Assembly: GCA_002339725.1 (NCBI GenBank)
Contig: DDKN01000107.1
Coordinates: 1-46,758 of the forward strand
Origin: Thiobacillus sp. UBA2597
GTDB lineage: Bacteria; Pseudomonadota; Gammaproteobacteria; Burkholderiales; Thiobacillaceae
Direction of reading: 5' to 3'
Length of the DNA stretch: 46,758 bases
Shown piece by piece: positions 31,514-39,881 of this stretch. Made by a program: the position numbers and the translations under genes. Each line of letters starts with the position of its first letter. The stretch's first letter is position 1. The notes under the pieces were generated by a model. It had not been told where the DNA came from, did not search any database, and saw only the letters and a program-made list of their open reading frames with translations.

Positions 31514-32623
31514 ATGAAACGCGTCAAACAAAGCGACATCGTCATCGGCCAGCCGCTGCCTTTCGACTGCTACGATGAATCCAACAATCTGCTGCTGAAA
31601 AAAGGCCTGGTCATCGTCAACGCCAAGCAGCTGGCGGTGCTGATCGAGCGCGGACTATACAGCGACGGCCTGCCCGGCGTCACCGCCAAGGTTGCTGTGC
31701 CGCAGGAAAAACCCTCGGTGTTCACCCAGATCGCCCTGGTCGAGATGCGGCTGGAAAGGCTGTTCCAGGGCGTGATCGAGAACAGGCCGGAACCCGATTT
31801 CGCCGAGGCGGTGCTCAAGTGTGCCGGCGATATCCAGACCGCCTGCACGCTCGATGCCGACGCCGCGCTGGGCGCCCTGCATCTGAACCAGAAACGCCGC
31901 TACACCACGGCGCACCCGATCGACGTCGCCATCCTGGCCGAGCTGATCGGTCTGCGCAAGGCCCTGCCGGAGGCGGAGCGCCGCGTCATGCTGGCGGCCG
32001 CGCTGACCGCCAACATCTCCATCCTGGAACTGCAGGAAGCGATGCAGCGCCAGATCTCACCGCTGAACGAAGACCAGCGCAATGCCTTGCGCATCCATCC
32101 CGTGCTCTCGGTCGAGCGCCTGCTCGACCTCGGGGTCAAGGACGAGGCCTGGTTCGCCGCCGTGCTGCACCATCACGAAAAGCAGGACGGCAGCGGCTAT
32201 CCCGGCGCCAAGCGCGGCGACGACATCCCGCTCGCCGCCCGCATCATCGGCCTGGCCGACACCTACAGCGCCATGGTCACGCCCCGCTGCTACCGGCCGA
32301 ACCAGCTGGCGAAGGATGCCCTGCGCGAAGTGTTCCTGAAACGCGGCGCCGAGATCGATGCCGAACTGGCCGGCCTGTTCATCAAGGAGATGGGCATCTA
32401 CCCGCCCGGCGCCTTCGTCAAAATCGCCAACGGCGATATCGCCGTGGTCTTGCGCCGCGGCCAGAATGGCACCAACCCGAGGGTCAAATCCCTCATCGGC
32501 CCGCGCGGGGCGCCTCTGCCCTTCCTGGTCGAGCACGACACCAGCCAGGCCGGCTTCGAAATCCGCGAGATGGTGCCGCGCAACGTCGAGCTCAAGCTGG
32601 ATCTGCGTCAGCTCTGGTCCTGA
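31514..32623 (+). CDS. HD-GYP-like protein with a lost HD dyad
   Basis: A 369-residue protein with an N-terminal region (1-120), an HD-GYP domain (about 125-270) and a C-terminal extension (270-369) rich in beta strands. HD-GYP proteins hydrolyse c-di-GMP. H134, H195, the HHHEKQDGSGYPG segment (219-231, GYP at 228-230) and D249 in GLADTYSAM are kept. The central HD metal pair is missing: where the family has LLHDIG, this protein has LTANIS, with A166 and N167. It is therefore probably not a working phosphodiesterase and may be a c-di-GMP receptor or a scaffold. It is a single gene between mog and the glycolipid cluster. Confidence 0.85.
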   Translation: MKRVKQSDIVIGQPLPFDCYDESNNLLLKKGLVIVNAKQLAVLIERGLYSDGLPGVTAKVAVPQEKPSVFTQIALVEMRLERLFQGVIENRPEPDFAEAVLKCAGDIQTACTLDADAALGALHLNQKRRYTTAHPIDVAILAELIGLRKALPEAERRVMLAAALTANISILELQEAMQRQISPLNEDQRNALRIHPVLSVERLLDLGVKDEAWFAAVLHHHEKQDGSGYPGAKRGDDIPLAARIIGLADTYSAMVTPRCYRPNQLAKDALREVFLKRGAEIDAELAGLFIKEMGIYPPGAFVKIANGDIAVVLRRGQNGTNPRVKSLIGPRGAPLPFLVEHDTSQAGFEIREMVPRNVELKLDLRQLWS

Positions 32624-32695
32624 CCGCCTGGCGCATCGCCGAGCGGTGCCCAGGCTGGTATAGTTCAGGCCTCACTGAAACCGCCGATTCCCGCC

Positions 32696-33670
32696 ATGGA
32701 ACCCGCCCCGCTCGACGTCTCCATCGTCATCCCCATCTACAACGAATATGACAACCTGCCCGACCTGGTCGAGCAGGTGGAAAAGGCCATGGTCCCGGCC
32801 AACGTGACGTGGGAACTGATCTGCGTCGACGATGGCTCGCGCGACGGCTCGGACCGCCGCCTGGCGGAGTTGGCCGAAACCCGGCCCTGGTTGAAACCGC
32901 TCTACCTCAACCGCAACTACGGCCAGTCGACCGCGATGCAGGCCGGCTTCGACGCGGCCCAGGGCGCCACCCTGATCACCCTGGACGGCGACCTGCAGAA
33001 CGACCCGGCCGACATCCCGCGCCTGCTCAGGGAGCTTAACGCCCATCCCGAAATCGACATCCTGTCCGGCTGGCGCAAGGACCGCCAGGACCGCACCCTG
33101 TCGCGCAAGATCCCCTCGCGCATCGCCAACGCCCTGATCTCCAAGGTCACCGGGGTCAAGCTGCACGACTACGGCTGCTCGCTCAAGCTCTATCGGCGCG
33201 AGGCGCTGCAGCATGTGAAGATCTATGGCGAGCTGCACCGCTTCATCCCGGCCCTGGCCGGCCAGTTCGGCGCCCGGGTGATGGAGCTGCCGGTCAACCA
33301 CCGCGCCCGCACCCGCGGCGTGTCGAAGTACGGCATCGACCGCACCGTGCGCGTGCTGCTCGATCTGCTGTGGGTGAAGTTCCTGCTGCGCTTCATCCAC
33401 CGCCCCATGCACGCCTTCGGCGGCGCCGGCGCGGTGATGCTGGTGCCCGGCCTCGCGATCCTGTTGTATCTGGCTGGCCTCAAGCTGTTCGCCGGTGCCG
33501 ACATCGGCCACCGGCCGCTCCTGCTGCTGGGCGGCCTGCTCACCCTGATGGGCGCCCAGTTCATCGGCATGGGCCTGTTGGGCGAGATGCTCACCCGCAT
33601 CTATCACGAACCGGCCGGCCAGAAGCAGTACATCCTGCGCGACGCCCCGCGCCGCACCGGGAGCCGCTGA
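32696..33670 (+). CDS. GT2 glycosyltransferase, ArnC/DPM1-like
   Basis: A 324-residue enzyme expected to transfer a sugar from a nucleotide donor to undecaprenyl phosphate on the inner face of the membrane. The GT-A fold has IPIYNEYDNLPDL, VDDGSRDGS (D45, D46) and the metal-binding LDGDLQNDP (D97, D99). KDRQDRTLSRKIPSR and GCSLKLYRREAL are typical of ArnC/DPM1-like enzymes. Two membrane helices (about 238-262 and 270-294) anchor the C-terminus. It is followed 4 nt later by a GT-C transferase. The sugar cannot be known: no arnA, arnB or arnD is nearby. Confidence 0.9.
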   Translation: MEPAPLDVSIVIPIYNEYDNLPDLVEQVEKAMVPANVTWELICVDDGSRDGSDRRLAELAETRPWLKPLYLNRNYGQSTAMQAGFDAAQGATLITLDGDLQNDPADIPRLLRELNAHPEIDILSGWRKDRQDRTLSRKIPSRIANALISKVTGVKLHDYGCSLKLYRREALQHVKIYGELHRFIPALAGQFGARVMELPVNHRARTRGVSKYGIDRTVRVLLDLLWVKFLLRFIHRPMHAFGGAGAVMLVPGLAILLYLAGLKLFAGADIGHRPLLLLGGLLTLMGAQFIGMGLLGEMLTRIYHEPAGQKQYILRDAPRRTGSR

Positions 33671-33674
33671 GGCC

Positions 33675-35192
33675 GTGGATTTGCGGCTTGCCTGGACGCT
33701 GCTCTTGGCGGCCGTCGCCAGCTTCTTCGCCGGCCTGGCCGCCACGCCCCTGTTCGACCTCGACGAGGGGGCCTTCACCGCCGCCACCCTGGAGATGTTC
33801 GCGCGGGGCGATTTCCTCGCCACCTATCTCAACGGCGTGCCCCGCTACGACAAGCCGATCCTGAGCTACTGGCTGCAGGCGCTCTCGGCCGCGGCCTTCG
33901 GCTTCAACGAGCTGGCCCTGCGCCTGCCCTCGGCCCTGGCCGGCCTGGTCTGGACCGCACTGGCCTATCGCTTCGCGCGCCGGCTGTACGACCCGGAGAC
34001 CGCCTTGATCGCCGCGGTGCTGACCGCCACCACGGTGGGTGTCAACTTCATCGCCCGCGCCGCCACCGCCGATGCCCTGCTCAACGCCTGCCTCGCCGGC
34101 GCCCTGTTCGCCCAGTTCCTCTGGCTCAGGCAGGGCCAGCCGCGTCATCTGTATTGGGCCTGGGCGGCCATGGCCTTGGGTTTTTTGACCAAGGGGCCGG
34201 TCGCCCTCGCCCTGCCCCTGCTCACCGCTTTCCTGTATCTGGCCAGCCACAAAGATTGGCGCCGCCTGGTCGACCTCATCGCCAACAAGCGGGCCTGGCT
34301 CATCTTCGGCGCCATCGCCCTGCCCTGGTATGTCGCGGTCACCCTGGTCAAGGGGCCCGGCTTCATCGAGGGCTTCTTCCTCAAGCACAACGTCGGACGC
34401 TTCGCCGGTGCCATGGAAGGCCATCGCGGCAGCGTGTTCTATTACCTGCCGGTGCTGCTGCTGCTCACCCTGCCCTACACCGGCCTGTTGCTGCTGATCG
34501 GCAAACGCTGGCGCGAGCACTGGCGTGACGACTTCGGCCGCTACGCCCTGATCCTGTTCTTTTTGGTCTTCGTGCTGATCTCGGCCGCGGCGACCAAGCT
34601 GCCGCACTACCTGCTCTATGGCCTGTCGCCGCTCTTGATCCTGCTGGCGCTGGAATTGAAGAATGCGCGCAGCCGCTGGTTGCTGCTGCCGGCGCTCGTC
34701 CTGTTCGTTGCCCTGTACTTTTTGCCCGACCTGCTGGCGAGCCAGCAGGATCGGCTCAACCCGTATTACCTCTCGCTGTTGGACGACATCGCCAATCATT
34801 TCGGCGTTTACTATCGCGGCTATTTCGCTGCGGTGGCCGGCATCACCCTGGTGTTCATGCTCTGGACCCGTGCCGCGCTGGTGCTGCGCCTCTTGGTGGT
34901 CGGCCTGGCGGCGAGCTACGGCCTCGGCCTGGTGCTGCTGCCGGCGGTCGGCCATCTGCTGCAGGACCCCATCAAAGAAGCGGGTCTGCTCGCGCGCCAC
35001 CTGGAAGTGCCGGTGGTCATGAGCGGCATCAACAACCCCAGCTTCAGCGTCTATGCCGGCCGCGTGGTGGAACGGCGCGCGCCGCTGCCGGGCGAGGCGG
35101 TGTTCACCGATACCCGTCACCTGGCCCAGTTGCCGCCCTACGAGTTGATCTACATCCGCAAGGACATCGCCCTGGTGAGGCTGCTCAAGTGA
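33675..35192 (+). CDS. GT-C glycosyltransferase, ArnT/PMT-like (copy 1)
   Basis: A 505-residue membrane protein with about 12 helices that moves a sugar from undecaprenyl phosphate to a periplasmic acceptor. The catalytic acidic motif of the first periplasmic loop is FDLDEGAF (D28, D30, E31). PRYDKPILSYWLQ is the usual substrate-loop sequence of the ArnT/PMT_2 family. A C-terminal periplasmic part of about 100 residues follows. GTG start at 33675. Its stop overlaps the next gene by GTGA. With the preceding GT2 enzyme it forms a donor-making plus transferring pair. Confidence 0.88.
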   Translation: MDLRLAWTLLLAAVASFFAGLAATPLFDLDEGAFTAATLEMFARGDFLATYLNGVPRYDKPILSYWLQALSAAAFGFNELALRLPSALAGLVWTALAYRFARRLYDPETALIAAVLTATTVGVNFIARAATADALLNACLAGALFAQFLWLRQGQPRHLYWAWAAMALGFLTKGPVALALPLLTAFLYLASHKDWRRLVDLIANKRAWLIFGAIALPWYVAVTLVKGPGFIEGFFLKHNVGRFAGAMEGHRGSVFYYLPVLLLLTLPYTGLLLLIGKRWREHWRDDFGRYALILFFLVFVLISAAATKLPHYLLYGLSPLLILLALELKNARSRWLLLPALVLFVALYFLPDLLASQQDRLNPYYLSLLDDIANHFGVYYRGYFAAVAGITLVFMLWTRAALVLRLLVVGLAASYGLGLVLLPAVGHLLQDPIKEAGLLARHLEVPVVMSGINNPSFSVYAGRVVERRAPLPGEAVFTDTRHLAQLPPYELIYIRKDIALVRLLK

Positions 35193-35995
35193 CCCATTGG
35201 GAACTGTCGCAGCAGCCCGTCGCTGGCGCCTTTGAGCGCGGCCGGGTCTGGGGCCTGCCCGTGCTCGCCCTGCTGGGCATGACGTTGCTGCTGGCCAGCG
35301 GCGCCAACCAGGCCCTGTTTCTCGCCTTGAACCAGGCCGCCGCCGGGTTGCCGGCGGGTTTCTGGGCCAGCTTGACCGTGCTGGGCGACACCCTGGTCGC
35401 CTTTGCCCTGCTCTTGCCCTTCGTCCGGCGCCGGCCAGAGCTGGCGGCTGGCGTCGTGCTCGCCACCCTGTTCGCCCTGGTCTACGTGCACAGCCTGAAG
35501 CTCGGTCTCAACCTGCCGCGGCCGCCGGCCGTGTTCGATGCCGGCACGTTCAACCTCATCGGCCCCGCGCTGCGGGCCGGCGCCTTTCCCTCCGGCCACA
35601 CCGCCACCGCCTTCGCCGTCGTGGCGCTGCTGGGCGCCTATCTCGCCGGTTGGGGCTGGCTGCTGCCGCTGCTCGCCCTGGCCACGCTGGTCGGACTGTC
35701 GCGCATCGCGCTTGGCGTGCACTGGCCGCTGGATGTGCTGGCCGGCGCCGCCGGCGGCTGGCTGGCCGGGCTGGCCGGCATCGCCCTGGCGCGCCGCTGG
35801 CAGGCCCTGCACCATCCTTGGCTGCATGCCGCCGTGCAGGCCCTGCTGATCGCCGGCGCCGCCTGGCTCATGATCGGCCATGACAGCGGCTACCCGCAGG
35901 CACGGCGCGTCGAGCAGGCCATCGCCTTTGCCGGCCTGGCCCTGTTTTTCCGGCCGCTGTCGAACGGTCACGGTGCAACGCCACACGGCTCATGA
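35189..35995 (+). CDS. PAP2 lipid phosphatase (copy 1)
   Basis: A 268-residue membrane phosphatase with about six to eight helices. All PAP2 catalytic motifs are intact: K104 and RP (111-112) in KLGLNLPRPP, PSGH (134-137), and SRIALGVHWPLD (S171, R172, H178, D182). Such enzymes remove phosphate from undecaprenyl pyrophosphate, phosphatidylglycerophosphate or lipid A (LpxE/LpxF-like). The GTG start overlaps the GT-C stop, so it is coupled to it. Likely roles are recycling the lipid carrier or exposing the acceptor for the sugar. The substrate is inferred. Confidence 0.88.
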   Translation: MTHWELSQQPVAGAFERGRVWGLPVLALLGMTLLLASGANQALFLALNQAAAGLPAGFWASLTVLGDTLVAFALLLPFVRRRPELAAGVVLATLFALVYVHSLKLGLNLPRPPAVFDAGTFNLIGPALRAGAFPSGHTATAFAVVALLGAYLAGWGWLLPLLALATLVGLSRIALGVHWPLDVLAGAAGGWLAGLAGIALARRWQALHHPWLHAAVQALLIAGAAWLMIGHDSGYPQARRVEQAIAFAGLALFFRPLSNGHGATPHGS

Positions 35996-36014
35996 AGCGG
36001 CGTTTCGGCCTGGC

Positions 36015-36120
36015 TTTTCCCCTCACCCCTGCCCTCTCCCCGGAGGGGAGAGGGCTTCGCCGGTTCGGCGTCGGGCTGGCTGTTTCCCCTCACCCTGCCC
36101 CCTCCCCGGAGGGGAGAGGG
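36015..36120. repeat. Two tandem copies of a palindromic GC-rich repeat
   Basis: Copy 1 (36015-36054) and copy 2 (36083-36120) share TTTCCCCTCACCC followed by a CCCTCCCCGGAGGGGAGAGGG-type palindrome (CTCCCC-GG-AGGGGAG). The flanking GGCTGGCT is also repeated, making a unit of about 66 nt. They match the repeat at 108-143 in reverse orientation. They split the glycolipid cluster in two and lie 45 nt before the next ATG. Confidence 0.8.
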
Positions 36121-36165
36121 CGACGCGGTAACGCTGCGCGTTGCTTTTTTGAATGAAAATCGGGC

Positions 36166-37638
36166 ATGACTGAACGCGACCTGCGCCATTACGGCACCCG
36201 GCTGCTGCTGATCCTCTTCGCCCTCACGCTCTACCGCGTGCTGGCGGCGCAGTGGATTCAACTCGAACTCTATGGCGACGAGGCCTATTACTTCGGCTGG
36301 GCCCAGTCGCTGGAATGGGGTTATTACTCCAAGCCGCCCATGGTCGGCTGGCTGATCTGGCTGACCACGAATCTGTGCGGCGATAGCGAGCCCTGTGTGC
36401 GCCTGGCCGCCTACCTGCTCTACCCGGCCACCGCCTTCGTCCTGTTCCTGCTCGGCAGCCGCCTGTTCGCGCCGCGCGTCGGCTTCTGGGCGGCGCTGGC
36501 CTACATCACCCTGCCCATGGTCTCGCTCGGCAGCTGGTTCATCACCACCGACGCCGCACTGCTCTTCTTCTGGACCCTCGCCCTCTACTTCCTCGCCCGT
36601 GCCCTGGACCACAACCGCTGGCACGACTGGCTCGGCCTGGCCGTGGCCTTGGGTCTGGGCGGCCTGTCGAAATACAGCATGGTGTTCTTCGGTCTGGGCG
36701 GCCTCGCCCTGCTGGCCATGAACACCGAGGCGCGCCGGCAGCTGCGCAATCCCAGGCTCTATGCCGCCATCGGCCTCGCCTTTCTGATCTTCCTGCCCAA
36801 CCTGATCTGGAACGCCCAGCACCAGTTCGTCAGCGTCGAGCACACGGCGGAGATATCCCGCCTGGGCCGGCAATGGTTCCGGCCGGAGAAGCTGGCCGAG
36901 TTCCTGGGTGGCCAGTTCATCGTCATGGGCCCGCTCTTGTTCGCCGCCTTCGGCCACCTGGCCCTGCGCCACGGCTTCAATCTGGTGACCGACCGGCGCT
37001 ATCAGTTCCTGTTCGCCTTCAGCGTGCCGGCCCTGGCCGTGTTCATCCTGCTCGCCTTCCTCACCCGTGCCTTCGCCAACTGGGGCGCCATGGCCTATGT
37101 CGCCGGGGTGCTGCTGGTCACCGCCTGGTGGCTGGCGCGCAACCGGCTGCGCTGGCTGCAGGCGGCGATCGCCCTCAATGTGGTGATCATGCTCGGCCTC
37201 TACCACTATCACGCCCTGGCCCAATGGGCCGGCATCGAACTCACGCGCAAGACCGATCCCTATTCGCGTGTATCCGGCTGGCGCGCCCTGGGCGGCGAAG
37301 TGCAAAAACTGCTTGAGGCCCATCCCAACGCCCGCCTGCTGTCGAACGACCGCAAGCTGCTGGCCGAGCTGGTCTATTACGTGCGGCCGCACCCCTTCGA
37401 TGCCATGAGCTACAACCCGAGCGGCAACATCGGCGACCACTACGCGCTGATGCACGATCTCAAACGGACGCCGCAGGGTGAATTTCTGCTGATCGGCGAC
37501 CAGATCGATCCGGCACGGCTGGCCCAGGAGTTCGAACAGGTCGTGGATCTGGGCGAGATCCGCATTCCGCTCTACCGCGACTTCGACCGCACGGCCCGGG
37601 TCTGGTGGCTGCGCAACTTCAAAGGCTACGCCCGTTGA
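36166..37638 (+). CDS. GT-C glycosyltransferase, ArnT/PMT-like (copy 2)
   Basis: A 490-residue membrane protein of the PMT_2 (GT39/GT83) type with about 10-12 helices. The catalytic pair is LYGDEAYYFGWA (D38, E39), followed by YYSKPPMVGWLIW, the substrate-loop pattern. FITTDAALLFFW and GLGGLSKYSMVFFG are family features. A periplasmic C-terminal domain starts at about residue 375. It resembles dolichyl/undecaprenyl phosphate sugar transferases more than true ArnT. It starts after AATGAAAATCGGGC with a weak ribosome site. It is paired with a second PAP2 gene just as copy 1 is. Confidence 0.87.
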   Translation: MTERDLRHYGTRLLLILFALTLYRVLAAQWIQLELYGDEAYYFGWAQSLEWGYYSKPPMVGWLIWLTTNLCGDSEPCVRLAAYLLYPATAFVLFLLGSRLFAPRVGFWAALAYITLPMVSLGSWFITTDAALLFFWTLALYFLARALDHNRWHDWLGLAVALGLGGLSKYSMVFFGLGGLALLAMNTEARRQLRNPRLYAAIGLAFLIFLPNLIWNAQHQFVSVEHTAEISRLGRQWFRPEKLAEFLGGQFIVMGPLLFAAFGHLALRHGFNLVTDRRYQFLFAFSVPALAVFILLAFLTRAFANWGAMAYVAGVLLVTAWWLARNRLRWLQAAIALNVVIMLGLYHYHALAQWAGIELTRKTDPYSRVSGWRALGGEVQKLLEAHPNARLLSNDRKLLAELVYYVRPHPFDAMSYNPSGNIGDHYALMHDLKRTPQGEFLLIGDQIDPARLAQEFEQVVDLGEIRIPLYRDFDRTARVWWLRNFKGYAR

Positions 37639-38294
37639 GGCAACACGCCCTTTATTACTCCTTCGTCGGCTTTGGCCTGCTGTTCCTGTTGCTGCCCGAG
37701 CGCGACCTCTGGGCCAGCGCCTGGTTCTATCGACCGGGCTGGGGCTTTGTCCTGAGCCCCATGCTGGAACCCGTCCACCGGGCGGTGCCGCTGCTGGCCC
37801 AGCTGATCGTCGGTGCCCTGGTCGCCGGGCTTCTGATCGCTTCATTGGTCGGTGCCGCCTGGCCGCTGCGCAAGGGCCTGATCTATCTATTGCTGGTGGC
37901 GGCGCTCGGGCCCGGCCTGTTGGTCAACACCCTGTTCAAGGACCACTGGGGCCGCGCCCGCCCGGCGCAGGTGGAGCCCTTCGGCGGCGACAAGGCCTTC
38001 GCGCCGGCCTGGGTGCCGGGCCGGCAGTGCGCCAGTAACTGCGCCTTTCCCTGCGGCGATGCCTCGGTCGGTTTCTTTCTGCTGGCGCCGGGTTTTCTGC
38101 TGGCCCGGCAACGCCGCGCCTGGTTCGCCACCGGCATCATCGCCGGCGGGCTGCTCGGCCTGGTGCGCCTGGCACAGGGCGGCCACTTTCTGAGCGACGT
38201 GATCTTCGCCTTCTATCTGGTGTACTTTAGCGCCTGGCTCTTGCATCGCTGGCTCTATGCCGGCGCGACCCGCCAAACGGAGGATGCACCATGA
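37635..38294 (+). CDS. PAP2-family phosphatase (copy 2, altered motif)
   Basis: A 219-residue membrane phosphatase relative. Motif 1 is K102 with RP (109-110) in KDHWGRARPAQVEPFGGD, and motif 3 is VRLAQGGHFLSD (R178, H184, D188). In motif 2 the usual PSGH is PCGD (139-142), so the catalytic His is replaced by Asp. I recall an acidic residue there in some PAP2 relatives. The likely start is the TTG at 37635 overlapping the previous stop (TTGA), with AAGG upstream. A GTG at 37605 is the alternative. Its TGA overlaps the ATG of the lipoprotein gene. Confidence 0.82.
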   Translation: MRQHALYYSFVGFGLLFLLLPERDLWASAWFYRPGWGFVLSPMLEPVHRAVPLLAQLIVGALVAGLLIASLVGAAWPLRKGLIYLLLVAALGPGLLVNTLFKDHWGRARPAQVEPFGGDKAFAPAWVPGRQCASNCAFPCGDASVGFFLLAPGFLLARQRRAWFATGIIAGGLLGLVRLAQGGHFLSDVIFAFYLVYFSAWLLHRWLYAGATRQTEDAP

Positions 38295-38704
38295 AGACCC
38301 TTGGACTCGTGTTTGTCGCTCTGCTGGCCCTGGCCGGCTGCGAGACCCTGCAGCCGCGCCAGGTCGATGTCGGGGTCAGAAGCAAGGATCAAACCCTGCG
38401 CGTCATTTTCAGCGAGCGCGACCGCGCCCTCATCCACGAATACTACGCCGCCCGCGCCAAGCCCCTGCCGCCGGGCCTGGCCAAGAAGAACAAGATTCCA
38501 CCCGGCCATGCCATGCAGATGGAACGATGGGGCCGCCTGCCGCCGGGCATCGCCTATCGCGCACTGCCGGGCGACCTGGAACGGCGGCTGTCTGCCCTGC
38601 CCGAAGGCTATGCCCGCATCGTGGTCGGGGCCGACATCGGCATCCTCGACACCCGGACCCGGGTGGTGGTCGACGTGATCAAGGATATCGCCGACGACGA
38701 CTGA
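38291..38704 (+). CDS. CigR/RcnB-like lipoprotein
   Basis: A 137-residue predicted lipoprotein: signal sequence with lipobox LALAGC17, so it is lipid-anchored in the outer or inner membrane. The rest has the pattern PPGLAKKNKIPPG, YRALPGDLERRL and VVGADIGILDTRTRVVVDVIKDI, which resembles CigR/RcnB-type periplasmic proteins. CigR is linked to virulence control in Salmonella; a role here is unknown. It is coupled to the PAP2 gene by ATGA and is the last gene of the glycolipid cluster. It ends directly against the convergent M48 gene. Confidence 0.78.
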   Translation: MKTLGLVFVALLALAGCETLQPRQVDVGVRSKDQTLRVIFSERDRALIHEYYAARAKPLPPGLAKKNKIPPGHAMQMERWGRLPPGIAYRALPGDLERRLSALPEGYARIVVGADIGILDTRTRVVVDVIKDIADDD

Positions 38705-39796
38705 TCACAGCCCGGCCTGGATCGCGGCCAGGTCGTAGGGCAAGGGCTGGGCCGGATAGGCCCCCTGCGCGGCGATCGCCGCGCGGAGCGCCGCCAGCCG
38801 CTCTTCCGGGGCCGGGTGGCTGGACAGCAGGGCGATCCGGCCGCCGTCGTGTCTGGCCATGCGCTCGAAAAAGCCCGCCATGCCCTCGGGCGCGATACCG
38901 GCCCGCTGCAGTGCCTGTAGGCCCGCACGGTCGGCCTCGCGTTCCAGATCGCGGCCGAATTTCAGGCTGCCCAACTGATCGGCCAGATTGGCCCAGACGC
39001 CGCCGGCGAAGTCGCCCAGGGCCAGCGACAGCAGGGCGCGCCAACCCAGGCCATGCAACAGGCTCTTCAGGCTGTGACGCTGCTCGACATGCTGCACCTC
39101 GTGCGCGAGCACCCCGGCGATCTCCTCCGGGCTTTGCGCCTGCTCGATCAGGCCGCTGAACACCACGACATAGCCGCCGGGCAGCGCGAAGGCATTGACT
39201 TGTTGGTCTTGCGCGACGAACCACTGATAGCGATAGCGCGAACCGGCGGTCAGCCGCTCGCCCACTTCACGCACCATGTCCAGGGCCGGGCCCTGCTCGA
39301 TCAGCTTCAACTGCGGCCGCAGCTGGGCGAAGGCCATGTCACCCAGATATTGCTCCTGACTCAGGCTGACCCGGTCGGCCGCCCAGCCGGCGATGCGCTC
39401 GGCATTGAGCCAGAAGGCGAGCAGGGCGAGAAAAGGCAGGGCCAGTACCAGGGCCGCCGCCAGCAGGGCCAGGTGCCAGCGGCGGCGCCGGCTTTCTGCG
39501 CGGCGGCCCGCCGCCTGCAACTGCCGAGCCAGGGGGGCCGGCGCGCTGGCGCGCAGGGCCTGGATGCCGGCCTCGCTCTGCACCAGGGCGGAACACAAGC
39601 CGTCGGCCGAGTCCCATTCCAGCAGCCACTGGTGCCCGTCGAATCCGGCCGCCTTGACCCGGAGCGCGGACAGCGGCACGGTCAGACTCAGTCCCGCCGC
39701 CTCCAAGTGCAAATACGGGCCGGCCACGCGGCCCCGGGCGCTCAGCCCCGCCCCGGCCCGGCCCGGCGCGAACACGCGCAGTGCGAACGTCGCCAT
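38705..39796 (-). CDS. M48-family zinc metalloprotease
   Basis: A 363-residue protein with an N-terminal domain of about 100 residues, one membrane helix (about 108-131) and a periplasmic-type M48 peptidase domain. The zinc site is AHEVQHVEQRH (H232, E233, H236) with the third ligand E286 in EREAD. NAFALPGGYVVVFSG is the usual sequence before it, as in BepA/LoiP-like proteases that act on outer-membrane proteins. The N-terminal part (PYLHLEAAGLSLTVPLSALRV) is an added domain of unknown role. The stop abuts the lipoprotein stop with no gap, and no terminator is visible between the two. Confidence 0.88.
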   Translation of the reverse strand: MATFALRVFAPGRAGAGLSARGRVAGPYLHLEAAGLSLTVPLSALRVKAAGFDGHQWLLEWDSADGLCSALVQSEAGIQALRASAPAPLARQLQAAGRRAESRRRRWHLALLAAALVLALPFLALLAFWLNAERIAGWAADRVSLSQEQYLGDMAFAQLRPQLKLIEQGPALDMVREVGERLTAGSRYRYQWFVAQDQQVNAFALPGGYVVVFSGLIEQAQSPEEIAGVLAHEVQHVEQRHSLKSLLHGLGWRALLSLALGDFAGGVWANLADQLGSLKFGRDLEREADRAGLQALQRAGIAPEGMAGFFERMARHDGGRIALLSSHPAPEERLAALRAAIAAQGAYPAQPLPYDLAAIQAGL

Positions 39797-39848
39797 CGAT
39801 ACCCCTGCCGCGAGTCTGGTTTTGTCCGTTCGTTCAAATGCTTAAGGT

Positions 39849-39854
39849 TACAAT
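39849..39854 (+). promoter_or_regulatory. Possible -10 box upstream of the nitroreductase gene
   Basis: TACAAT followed by GCGCGCC, 28 nt before the ATG, in the 85-nt spacer divergent from the M48 gene. TTGTCC lies 21 nt upstream, which is too far for a normal -35 box. Confidence 0.4.
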
Positions 39855-39881
39855 GCGCGCCTGTCCCATCCAGGCCCCATT

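Noticed and set aside
36015..36120. Tandem repeats that might be a small CRISPR array.
   Set aside because: Only two imperfect copies, each palindromic, with a spacer that is itself repeated and no cas genes nearby.
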